This document shows positions 16,676 to 25,546 of a stretch of 56,431 bases of DNA, piece by piece; the first letter of the stretch is position 1, and each line of letters begins with the position of its first letter. The stretch comes from Chlamydiota bacterium (lineage in GTDB: Bacteria > Auribacterota > Tritonobacteria > UBA1439). The notes under the pieces were generated by a model. It worked only from the letters and a program-made list of their open reading frames with translations, was not told the DNA's origin and made no database searches. The DNA lies in assembly GCA_012729785.1 (NCBI GenBank), contig JAAYCL010000006.1, positions 1 through 56,431 on the forward strand, written 5' to 3'. The position numbers and the translations under genes were made by a program.

Positions 16676-18616
16676 TCACTGTTCGCCGGCTTCGATCTTG
16701 ACGAAGCTGATGCGCCCCGGATGGACGGCGCACCGGAGGGGCGCCTCCCCGCCGCCCGGCAGCCGCACGCTGAAGTCCACCAGCCCCCCCGCCTCCTCCG
16801 TCTCCTCCGGCACAAGGCCGGTCCAGCTGAAGATCTCGTCGTGGTTCGGGATGAGGGGGGCGGGGTTCAGGAGCTGGACGCGCCCGCGCAGGTTTTCGAG
16901 AAGCCGGGGCCTCTCGGCGTGCGAACTCCCGAGGAGATCCCGGACGCCCGGCACCATGTCGGTCACGTCCAGCAGCCGCGCCTTCTCCCGGAGTTCCGCG
17001 ACCACGCCGGTGTCCTTGAAATGCCCGGTCCAGATGATCGTGCGGCTGCCCTCGTTATAGTAGCGGCCGCGGATCACCAGGTCGTCGGAGGCGTCCTTCC
17101 ATCGGACGTCGGACGCCTTCAGACGCGCGTCGCCCAGCACCACCTCGACCATGAACTGCCGGAACAGGTCGCCGTCGCGGGCGAGGTCCCTTTCCAGCGA
17201 TGCCCAATCGCCCCTGATGAAGTTCAAAACGAAAGGCCAGGCGGGATTGTCCTCCACCATGTACGCCGCCCCATGGCGTCTCCCCGCGAGCCCCCAGAAC
17301 GACTTCTCGGGGAGATGCATCAGCTCGAGCGGCGCCACCGGCAGCTTGGGGAGGGTGGCGCGCCTGACCTCGTCGAGACGGGCTTTCCCGTCCGCATCGT
17401 GCGCCGTTTTGAAGGCGGCGAAGGTGTGGAGGCTCAGGTGCGCCGCCGGCTGGTCCACGAGCCCGTCCCCCTGCGCTCCGTTGGCGCCCACGATGGAGAG
17501 GATCTCCGTCGGGGCGAACGGGTAGCGTTTCCGGTGCGCGTCGGCGGAGAGCCTCTCCACCCGTTTGAGGTGCTCCTCCGTGCCGAGCTCCGTCTGCAGT
17601 ATCTGCCGGTACTCCCTCCCGATGACGCGGCGCACGAACGGCAGCCACTTCGCGAGGTTGACGGTGTCGTTGGCCTGCGGGGAGCCGAAGAGAGAGCCGG
17701 CGCAGCTGATGAAACGCGCCTCGACGTCGAGGAGGGAGCGGTACTGCGCGTAGGTGACGAAGAACTGGCGGTTCTTCTCCTTCTCCTCCGCCGTCCGGGA
17801 TGCGCGCTCGGCGGCGTAGGCCCTGATCCTGCGGTAGCGCTTCGGGTAGTAGGGGCTCTCGACCCCCTCGAACCTCTGCACGCCCGGGTACTTGCCGGAC
17901 GGGTCCGTGAGGTAGCCGAGGAACTCCTCGTACTGCGTGACGAGCTTCTTCTGCGCGCGCTCGTACAACCGCCTGAGCGGGGGGCTCGACTTGAAGAGCT
18001 GTTCGTTCTGCGACCTGATGTTCTGGATCGCGATGAAGTCGTCGAGGGCGTTGATGAACAGCAGAAACTCCGGGTCCTTCCGGAGCGCCTCCCACTCGTC
18101 GCCGAACGCCGTCACGGTTTCGCGGTACTCCTCCTTGAACGAGTGGAAGAGGCGGTTGGCGAGCTGGGCGAGGAGGACGCTCCCCTGGCTGTAGCCGATG
18201 AGCACCAGCCGTTTCACCGGCGGGGCGCCGCGCGCGAGGCGCCGCTCGTTTTCCGCCTCGAACTCCCGCGCCAACGCGGGGCCGACGCGCGTCCACGCGA
18301 GGCCGTGCTCGGAAGAGTAGAGGGCGGCGTGCTGCGCAACCGGATCCCCGGAGGTGTCGTAGGCGAGGATGCGGCAGGGGATCCCCTGCTCCGCGAGGAG
18401 CTCCACCAGGCGCCCGAAGTGCTCCTCCTGCCTGATCCGAAGCCCGGGGATGCGCAGGCCGGGGATGGCGAGGACCAGCGGCGCATCGGGGGCGGGGGCC
18501 GCCGGGTACAAATCGATCCGGGGGGGCGGGCTGACGAGGTCGAGCGTCGTGCAGCCGGCGCCGAAGGCGAGACAGGCGGCGGCCCCCAAACGGCGGAGAA
18601 GAGGCGGCGTGTCCAC
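16676..18616 (-). CDS. Putative lipoprotein with alpha/beta-hydrolase (lipase-type) domain
   Basis: A 646-residue exported protein. The first 22 residues look like a lipoprotein signal ending in the lipobox-like 'FGAGC'. An alpha/beta-hydrolase core follows: 'LVLAIPGLRIPG' (about 47-58) as the oxyanion strand and 'LVLIGYSQGSVLLAQLANRL' (about 143) as the nucleophile elbow G-Y-S-Q-G. A long charged helical insertion (about 165-290) separates this from the C-terminal part. The C-terminal ~150 residues ('DVRWKDASDDLVIRGRYYNEG', 'IIWTGHFKDTG') look beta-rich. I do not recognise a named family. GTG 18616 follows GGAG. It is divergent from the repeat protein at 18843. Confidence 0.65.
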   Translation of the reverse strand: MDTPPLLRRLGAAACLAFGAGCTTLDLVSPPPRIDLYPAAPAPDAPLVLAIPGLRIPGLRIRQEEHFGRLVELLAEQGIPCRILAYDTSGDPVAQHAALYSSEHGLAWTRVGPALAREFEAENERRLARGAPPVKRLVLIGYSQGSVLLAQLANRLFHSFKEEYRETVTAFGDEWEALRKDPEFLLFINALDDFIAIQNIRSQNEQLFKSSPPLRRLYERAQKKLVTQYEEFLGYLTDPSGKYPGVQRFEGVESPYYPKRYRRIRAYAAERASRTAEEKEKNRQFFVTYAQYRSLLDVEARFISCAGSLFGSPQANDTVNLAKWLPFVRRVIGREYRQILQTELGTEEHLKRVERLSADAHRKRYPFAPTEILSIVGANGAQGDGLVDQPAAHLSLHTFAAFKTAHDADGKARLDEVRRATLPKLPVAPLELMHLPEKSFWGLAGRRHGAAYMVEDNPAWPFVLNFIRGDWASLERDLARDGDLFRQFMVEVVLGDARLKASDVRWKDASDDLVIRGRYYNEGSRTIIWTGHFKDTGVVAELREKARLLDVTDMVPGVRDLLGSSHAERPRLLENLRGRVQLLNPAPLIPNHDEIFSWTGLVPEETEEAGGLVDFSVRLPGGGEAPLRCAVHPGRISFVKIEAGEQ

Positions 18617-18842
18617 GGTGCGGTTCTCCGAGCCGGATGAAAGAACGATAGCTCTCCGCGCGGGTGCAGTATACTATGGGCTGCGGCGCGGGGCACTTCT
18701 TTTCGCGCCCTGTCGCGGACACTGCGGGCACCCGGCACGGCGCACGGGCGCCGCGGCGTGGCTCGCCCCCGGCGAGGCGGCCGGACGCGCATCGTGTCCG
18801 GCACGAACGAAGCGTTCAAAGGGTGACGCGCGGAGGAGGAAG

Positions 18843-21119
18843 ATGAGACGGTGCGCCCTGGTCTGTTGCGCGGCGGCGGTGTCGGCATGGGCGGCGATCG
18901 GGCTCGCGGAGGAACCCGCCGCAGCTCCCGGAGCGGATGAACCCCCGGCCGCGGCCGCGCTCGCGTGGCCGCGCGAGATCGACGCCCCCAACGCGACGAT
19001 CGTCGTCTATCAGCCCCAGCCCGAGACGTTCAAGGGCGACAGATTGACCGGCCGGGCGGCGGTCTCCGTGACGCCGAAGGGATCGACGGAACCGGTCTTC
19101 GGCGCGGTCTGGTTCGGCGCGCGCGTCTCCACGGACCGGCACGCGCGCACGGCGACGATCCTCGCGATGGAGGTCGCGCGCGTGCGGTTCCCCGGCGCGA
19201 GCGCCGCGCAGGAGGAGAGACTGGCCGGGATCCTGAAGGACCGTCTCCCCACCGCGCCCCTCGCGTTCCCGCTCGACAATCTGCTCGCGGGCATCGCGCT
19301 CGCCGAGAGGGAAGAGGCCGCAACCGCCGCCCTGTCGACCGCCCCCCCGAAGATCATCTTCTCCTCCGTGCCCGCGGTCCTCGTCGTTCTCGACGGGCAG
19401 CCCCGGCTGAGACCGGTTGAAAACGGCCGGTTGATGCGCGTGGTGAACACCCCGTTCACCATCCTTCTCGACCCCGACACAAAGGCGTACTACCTGCGGG
19501 GGGGTGATCGCTGGTACACCGCCGCCGACATCGCGGGCCCGTGGGCCGAGTCCGTGCACGCCCCGGAGGCGATCGTCGCCGCTGTCCCCGGGACCGCCGC
19601 TTCAGCCGGCTCCGCCGCGCCCCCCGCCCCGCATATCGTCGTCGCGACGGAGCCGACGGAGCTGATCGTCACAGACGGCCCGCCTGAATGGACGCCGATC
19701 GGCGGGAACGAGCTCCTGTATCTCGGCAACACCGGGAGCGACGTGTTCATGGAGATCGGGTCGCGGCGCTGCTATCTCCTTCTCGCCGGGAGGTGGTACC
19801 GCGCGGCGTCCCTGGACGGGCCGTGGGCGTATGTCGCCTCCGACGCGCTCCCGGAGGCGTTCGCGAAGATCCCGTGCGACTCCCCGAAAGGGGGCGTCCT
19901 CGTCCATGTCGCGGGGACCGCGCAGGCGAACGAGGCGGTCCTCGACGCACAGATCCCGCAGACGACGACGGTGCAGCCGGGCCCCGCGGAGCTGACGATC
20001 TCCTACGACGGCGCGCCGCGGTTCAAGGGGATCGAGGGGACGGAGATGCGCTACGCCGTGAACACGGCGGACGCGGTCATCCAGGTGCACGACGGGTACT
20101 ACTGTTGCCGGGACGCGGTCTGGTACGCGGCGATGAGCCCGACGGGGCCGTGGGCGGTCTGCACGAAGGTGCCGAAGGAGATCTACACGATACCCCCGAG
20201 CTGCCCCTTGTACCACGTCCGCTATGTCAACGTCTACGGCGCGACGTCCGATGGGGTGTCCGTGGGCTACCTTCCCGGCTACACAGGCAGCTATGTCTAC
20301 AACAACACGGTGGTCTACGGCACCGGATACGCCTATCCGCCGTGGAGCGGCGCGGTCTACATCCCCGCCCCTATGACGTGGGGGTTCCACCCGGTTTACA
20401 CCCCGTGGTACGGCGAATGGGGCTATGGCTGGGGGCCCTGGCACGGCGAGAGCAGGGGATGGGTGAAGTGGGGGGACGGAGAGGGCGGCTGGTGGGGGCC
20501 GAGCGGCTACCACCCGGTGAGCTGGAGCGCGCACGACGGCCAGCTCACCGTGAACGGAAAGACCTACAACGTCAGCGGGTTGCGGGACGGCAACATCTAT
20601 CGTCGAAACGAGCGTCCGGCGCCCCCCGCCCACCCAGAAGGGAAGGCGGCGCCCGGGGGCGCAAAGGTCGCCGAGGGTCTTGCGAACGATCTCTTCGCGG
20701 ACAAACACGGCGACGTGTTTCGGAAGACCGGGGATGGATGGGAGCGGCGAGGGCGGGATGGGTGGACGAAGAGTTTCGCCCCCACGGCCGACACGGCCGG
20801 CGGGAAGCCCGGCGGGGTTGTCCGGGGGGAGCTGACGCAGACCGGCGAGCGGGGTTCCGCCCGATCGTCCGCTCCGGGGGGCCGCGGCCGCTCACAGCCC
20901 CCGGCGGATTTCAGCAAAGGCGATTTTTCACGGACCGGGCGAAGCCTCGACCGCCCGGAGCTCGATGCGCACCGCTACGCGCGCCAGAGGGGAACGGAGA
21001 GGGCGGCGGAGTTCGACCGGCATTGCGCGCATTTCAACAGGGGCGGTTCCGGGCGAAGCCTCGGCGGGCGGGGCGGAGGCGGTGTTCACGGAAGAGGCGG
21101 GCGCGGCCGGAGGCGCTGA
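18843..21119 (+). CDS. Large secreted repeat protein of unknown function
   Basis: A 758-residue exported protein with a signal peptide (residues 1-22). The middle contains three related units of about 85 residues (about 170-255, 265-345, 378-445). Each starts with a strand ending 'VDGPPEWTPI', 'LDGQPRLRPV' or 'YDGAPRFKGI', continues through a 'YYLRGGDRWYTAADIAGPW' type Tyr/Trp motif, and closes with a Pro-rich turn. A Gly/Tyr/Trp-rich segment (about 490-560, 'AYPPWSG', 'MTWGFHPVYTPWYGEWGYG') follows. The last 130 residues are Arg/Gly-rich and basic. Similar proteins are sometimes labelled carbohydrate-binding, but I cannot support that from motifs. ATG 18843 follows GAGGAGGAAG. Confidence 0.65.
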   Translation: MRRCALVCCAAAVSAWAAIGLAEEPAAAPGADEPPAAAALAWPREIDAPNATIVVYQPQPETFKGDRLTGRAAVSVTPKGSTEPVFGAVWFGARVSTDRHARTATILAMEVARVRFPGASAAQEERLAGILKDRLPTAPLAFPLDNLLAGIALAEREEAATAALSTAPPKIIFSSVPAVLVVLDGQPRLRPVENGRLMRVVNTPFTILLDPDTKAYYLRGGDRWYTAADIAGPWAESVHAPEAIVAAVPGTAASAGSAAPPAPHIVVATEPTELIVTDGPPEWTPIGGNELLYLGNTGSDVFMEIGSRRCYLLLAGRWYRAASLDGPWAYVASDALPEAFAKIPCDSPKGGVLVHVAGTAQANEAVLDAQIPQTTTVQPGPAELTISYDGAPRFKGIEGTEMRYAVNTADAVIQVHDGYYCCRDAVWYAAMSPTGPWAVCTKVPKEIYTIPPSCPLYHVRYVNVYGATSDGVSVGYLPGYTGSYVYNNTVVYGTGYAYPPWSGAVYIPAPMTWGFHPVYTPWYGEWGYGWGPWHGESRGWVKWGDGEGGWWGPSGYHPVSWSAHDGQLTVNGKTYNVSGLRDGNIYRRNERPAPPAHPEGKAAPGGAKVAEGLANDLFADKHGDVFRKTGDGWERRGRDGWTKSFAPTADTAGGKPGGVVRGELTQTGERGSARSSAPGGRGRSQPPADFSKGDFSRTGRSLDRPELDAHRYARQRGTERAAEFDRHCAHFNRGGSGRSLGGRGGGGVHGRGGRGRRR

Positions 21120-22030
21120 CCGCGGATGAGGGGCGGGTCGACGCGGTCGAGGAGGCCCCGCACGAGGGCGAGATATTCGCCGGTCTTTTCGAGGTGGTGG
21201 TTGTGCGAGGCCTCCTCGAGAACGGCGAGTTCCGACCCCGGGAGCATCCGGTGGTAGAACGCGGTCGTCGCGGGCGCCGCCTCGTCGAAGCGGCCGCAGG
21301 TGAAGAGCGCGGGAAGCCGGAGTTCCCCGAGCCGCTCCGCCCCCTCGAACCGTTTCAGCGAGCCCCGGATCGTGAATTCGCTCGGCCCCCACATATGCTC
21401 GTATACCCCGCGGCCCATCCTCTCGAAGGTCCGGTTCAAGCATTCCGGCCATGGCTCCATCCGGCAGAGGTGGCGCCGATAGAAGGCCATCATCGCATCC
21501 AGATACCGCGGGGAGGAAAAATCCTCCGCGTCCTCGCACTCCGCGATGTCCGCCTGTGTCTGTTCGGGAAGGAGGGACAGGTACCGCCGCTGGTCCGCCG
21601 CCCACCTCGACGCGCTCAGGCAGGGGCCGGACAGGATCAGGCAGGCCACGCCTTCCGGTCTCCGCGAAAGAAGGTAGTCGACCGCCAGCATCGCCCCCCA
21701 CGACTGGCCGAGGAGGCAGACGCGCAGGAGGCCGAGAGACCGGCGCACCGTCGCGAGCTCCTCCACGAAACGCTCGAGCGTCCACAGCGACCGGTCCTCC
21801 GGCCTGTCCGAATTGCCGCCCCCGAGCTGGTCGTACAGGACGACGGGTCTTCTGTCGGCCAGCGTCTCCAGCGGCTCGAGGTAGTCATGCGTGGCGCCGG
21901 GGCCTCCGTGGAGCGCGAGCAGCGGGATCCCCGGCGCTTCGGGGTTCACGATCCGGTACCAGACCTTCCCGCCCGGAACTGGGATCGTGCCCTCCCGGAT
22001 CGTCCTGTTCCCGTCCACCGCATCCCCCAT
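21086..22030 (-). CDS. Proline iminopeptidase (peptidase S33)
   Basis: A 314-residue alpha/beta-hydrolase of the proline iminopeptidase group. The oxyanion motif 'LLALHGGPGATHDYL' (about residues 37-51), 'VVLYDQLGGGNSDRP' and the nucleophile elbow 'CLLGQSWGAMLAVDYL' (about 105-120, Ser in GQSWG) are all intact. A helical cap follows, then 'LFTCGRFDEAAP' supplies the Asp and 'EEASHNHHLEKTGEY' the His. It cleaves N-terminal proline or similar residues from peptides, or related amides, in the cytoplasm. The 3' end overlaps the preceding plus-strand gene by 34 nt. Length is normal for the family. Confidence 0.88.
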   Translation of the reverse strand: MGDAVDGNRTIREGTIPVPGGKVWYRIVNPEAPGIPLLALHGGPGATHDYLEPLETLADRRPVVLYDQLGGGNSDRPEDRSLWTLERFVEELATVRRSLGLLRVCLLGQSWGAMLAVDYLLSRRPEGVACLILSGPCLSASRWAADQRRYLSLLPEQTQADIAECEDAEDFSSPRYLDAMMAFYRRHLCRMEPWPECLNRTFERMGRGVYEHMWGPSEFTIRGSLKRFEGAERLGELRLPALFTCGRFDEAAPATTAFYHRMLPGSELAVLEEASHNHHLEKTGEYLALVRGLLDRVDPPLIRGQRLRPRPPLP

Positions 22031-22149
22031 TCGCCGTCATCTCCGCGCGCGCGGAGAGACCCGTACATTGTAGGACACCCGGCGGGCGGGGGCAAAAGGG
22101 ATTCCGGCGGCGGACAAGGATCGCAGAAATTAGCTGCAGAAATTAGTTG

Positions 22150-22177
22150 TTGACGCCCCGGAGGCGTGTGCTAGACT
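22150..22177 (+). promoter_or_regulatory. Sigma-70-type promoter of the cold-shock gene leader
   Basis: TTGACG (22150-22155) and TAGACT (22172-22177) are 16 nt apart. Predicted transcription begins close to 22183, exactly where the strongly folded leader starts, which supports both assignments. Confidence 0.65.
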
Positions 22178-22182
22178 GTGGA

Positions 22183-22327
22183 CGGTCAGAATGAAGCTTG
22201 GGTATTATAGGTTGAGTAATCTATGAACCGCGAGCCGGCTACTTGACTCGCGGTTTTTCCACACCCAGGGCGGTTCTGACCGGCAGGGAGGCTGCGGCGC
22301 GTGCGCCGCAGGAAAACGGTGCCTCCC
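22183..22327 (+). ncRNA. Structured 5' leader RNA of the cold-shock gene (three-way junction plus distal stem)
   Basis: Nested complementarity predicts a closed fold. P1a pairs 22183-22191 with 22274-22282 (9 bp, perfect). P1b pairs 22197-22203 with 22263-22269 (7 bp, one G-U). Inside are P2 (22207-22213 with 22218-22224, 7 bp, GAGT tetraloop) and P3 (22226-22234 with 22247-22255, 9 bp, 12-nt loop). P3 is followed by TTTTT and so looks like an intrinsic terminator. A second domain pairs 22286-22292 with 22321-22327 around a palindromic GC stem (22293-22310). I match it to no named RNA family. It may be an attenuator or thermosensor for the downstream gene. Confidence 0.65.
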
Positions 22328-22353
22328 CCGTGCAGAGAAGGAGTTTAGGTACA

Positions 22354-22560
22354 ATGGCACGAGGCACAGTGAAGTGGTTCGACGAGCGGAAGGGCTTCGG
22401 TTTCATCACGCCCGAGAGCGGTGAGGATCTTTTCGTCCATCACAGCTCGATCCTGATGGAGGGGTTCAAGACCCTCGAGGATGGCGAGGCGGTGGAGTTC
22501 GACGTCGCCCCCGGTCGCAAGGGCCAGCAGGCCATCAATGTGCGGCGGCAGTCTGCCTGA
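22354..22560 (+). CDS. Cold-shock domain protein (CspA family)
   Basis: A 68-residue single-domain cold-shock protein of standard length. Both RNA-binding motifs are intact: RNP1 'KGFGFITPE' (about residues 15-23) and RNP2 'LFVHHSSI' (about 29-36). The opening '[11 protein letters not shown]' is typical. It binds single-stranded RNA or DNA and acts as an RNA chaperone in the cytoplasm. ATG 22354 follows AGAAGGAG (22336-22343). The 5' leader is about 170 nt and strongly structured, as in regulated csp mRNAs, and a strong terminator follows the gene, so it is transcribed alone. Confidence 0.95.
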   Translation: MARGTVKWFDERKGFGFITPESGEDLFVHHSSILMEGFKTLEDGEAVEFDVAPGRKGQQAINVRRQSA

Positions 22561-22580
22561 CCGCGTGCGTTGACAATCAC

Positions 22581-22614
22581 AAGCCCCGTCTCCCCGAAAG
22601 GGGGGACGGGGCTT
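22581..22614 (+). terminator. Strong terminator between csp and cysK
   Basis: A 15-bp stem (22581-22595 with 22600-22614, one T-G pair) is capped by a GAAA tetraloop and followed by TTGTCGTTT. It lies between the convergent csp and cysK genes and may serve both. Confidence 0.85.
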
Positions 22615-22632
22615 TGTCGTTTCTGCGTCCGT

Positions 22633-23565
22633 TCAATCGCGTTCCTGGAAAAGCCAGGTGGAGAGGTACCGCTCCCCCGTGTCGGCGAGGAGCGTGACGA
22701 TCGTCTTCCCCGCCGATTCGGGACGCTTCGCGACCTCGATCGCCCCCCAGATCGCCCCGCCGCCCGAAATCCCGGTCAAAATCCCCTCCTCGCGGGCGAG
22801 CCGGCGGGCCATCGCCCCCGCGTCGAGGTGGCCGACGCGCACGACCTCGTCGATGACGGCACGGTCGAGCACGCCGGGCACGAACCCCGGCCCCCATCCC
22901 TGTATCTTGTGCGGGCCGGGCGCGCCACCGGACAGCACGGGCGAGTCCGCGGGCTCGAGCGCGATCACCTTCACCCCCGGTTTCCGCTCCTTCAGCACTG
23001 TGCCGACCCCCGTGATGGTCCCCCCCGTGCCGGTCGCCGCGACGAAGATGTCCACGCCGCCGTTCGTGTCCGCCCAGATCTCCTCGGCGGTGGTTTGCCG
23101 GTGGATCTCGGGATTGGCGGGGTTCTCGAACTGCTGGGGGACGAAACTCCCGGGCGTCGCCTTGTGGATCTCCTCCGCCTTCGCCAGCGCGCCCTTCATC
23201 CCCTTGGCCCCCTCCGTCAGCACCACCTCCGCGCCCAGTATCTTCAAGAGCTGCCGGCGTTCGACGCTCATCGTGTCGGGCATCGTGAGGACGAGCCGGT
23301 AGCCCCGCGCCGCGCAGACAAACGCGAGGGCGATCCCCGTGTTGCCGCTCGTCGGCTCGATGACGACCGTCCCCTCGCGGATCGCCCCGCGCTTCTCCGC
23401 GTCGTCGATCATCGCCACCCCGATCCGGTCCTTCACGCTCCCGAGCGGGTTGAACGACTCGAGCTTCGCCAGCACCGTCGCGCCCGTCCCCCGTGCGATC
23501 CGGTTGATCCTCACCAGCGGCGTCCTGCCCACCGTTTTCGTGACGTCGTCGAATATCCCGCCCAT
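22633..23565 (-). CDS. cysK: Cysteine synthase (O-acetylserine sulfhydrylase)
   Basis: A 310-residue PLP enzyme of fold type II. The PLP lysine lies in '[11 protein letters not shown]' (K45). The substrate loop '[13 protein letters not shown]' (about 70-82), the PLP phosphate loop '[14 protein letters not shown]' (about 177-190) and '[13 protein letters not shown]' near the C-terminus are complete. It makes cysteine from O-acetylserine and sulfide in the cytoplasm. ATG 23565 follows GAGGAAGG. It lies 35 nt after metY on the same strand, in an operon apparently led by an Rrf2 regulator. Confidence 0.93.
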   Translation of the reverse strand: MGGIFDDVTKTVGRTPLVRINRIARGTGATVLAKLESFNPLGSVKDRIGVAMIDDAEKRGAIREGTVVIEPTSGNTGIALAFVCAARGYRLVLTMPDTMSVERRQLLKILGAEVVLTEGAKGMKGALAKAEEIHKATPGSFVPQQFENPANPEIHRQTTAEEIWADTNGGVDIFVAATGTGGTITGVGTVLKERKPGVKVIALEPADSPVLSGGAPGPHKIQGWGPGFVPGVLDRAVIDEVVRVGHLDAGAMARRLAREEGILTGISGGGAIWGAIEVAKRPESAGKTIVTLLADTGERYLSTWLFQERD

Positions 23566-23600
23566 GGCCGGTTCCTTCCTCGCGGCCGTTCCGCCGCCGT

Positions 23601-24899
<1,299 letters not shown>

Positions 24900-24923
24900 T
24901 GTCCGATCCTCCCTGGTGACGTC

Positions 24924-25363
24924 CTATATCCGGCACATCGGCGCATCTTCGGTGCAATCCCCGCCCCGCGCGACCAGGTCCTTGAGCGTCACGAACCCGG
25001 GGAACGAGGATAAGCGTTCCCGAATCCCTTCCAGACGGTTCCGGTCGCGCAGCGGGAGACCCCCGCGCGCGAATCGGGGTCCCGCACGCAGTCGGGGGGT
25101 CGCATATCCCCGTCGAGCAGCTCCACGATATTCTCGAGGGCGATGTCGGCGGCCTGTCTCCCGAAACGATAGCCCCCGTGCGCGCCGCGGCGGGTGCGCA
25201 CGAGGCCCGCGGCCTTGCGCGGGATGATGATCCAGCCGAGCTGTTGTCCGGAGATTCCCTGGTTCCGCGACATATCCTTCAGGAGGACCGGATCGTCGTT
25301 CCGGTGAAGCCCGAGTTCGGCCATCAGCCGCACCCCGTAACGCACGCGCGTTGAGAGCGTCAT
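24924..25363 (-). pseudogene. Rrf2-family transcriptional regulator with apparent frameshift
   Basis: ATG 25363 opens a typical Rrf2 winged-helix: 'LSTRVRYGVRLMAELGLH' (residues 3-20), '[34 protein letters not shown]', 'IVELLDGD' and then a Cys-containing stretch. In this frame the protein ends at 124 residues (stop at 24989) after 'VWKGFGNAY'. Shifted by one base, the same DNA continues with '[20 protein letters not shown]' and two more cysteines to a stop at 24924, which is the normal Rrf2 C-terminus. A single missing G in the GTCTGGAAGGG run would explain it. Rrf2 proteins of this kind (CymR or IscR type) repress cysteine-biosynthesis genes, fitting the metY-cysK context. Confidence 0.75.
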
Positions 25364-25546
25364 CCCGCCTCCCGACAATACACTACAAAGTCGATGGCGA
25401 CAATAAAGACTATCGCTGCACGGGTGGGCAACGCAAAGGAATAGACGCGGGTTCCCGGACAAGATTCGACGGCGCGGATCGGGAACGGGTCCCGGTATCC
25501 GGCTCTGCGGCAGTCGCCGGGCCGTGCGGGGCGCAGTCGGTACGGG

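Noticed and set aside
16721-18640. 639-codon plus-strand open frame opposite the lipoprotein hydrolase
   Set aside because: This is a shadow frame with no motif and no ribosome-binding site. The minus-strand frame has a signal peptide and a GYSQG elbow.
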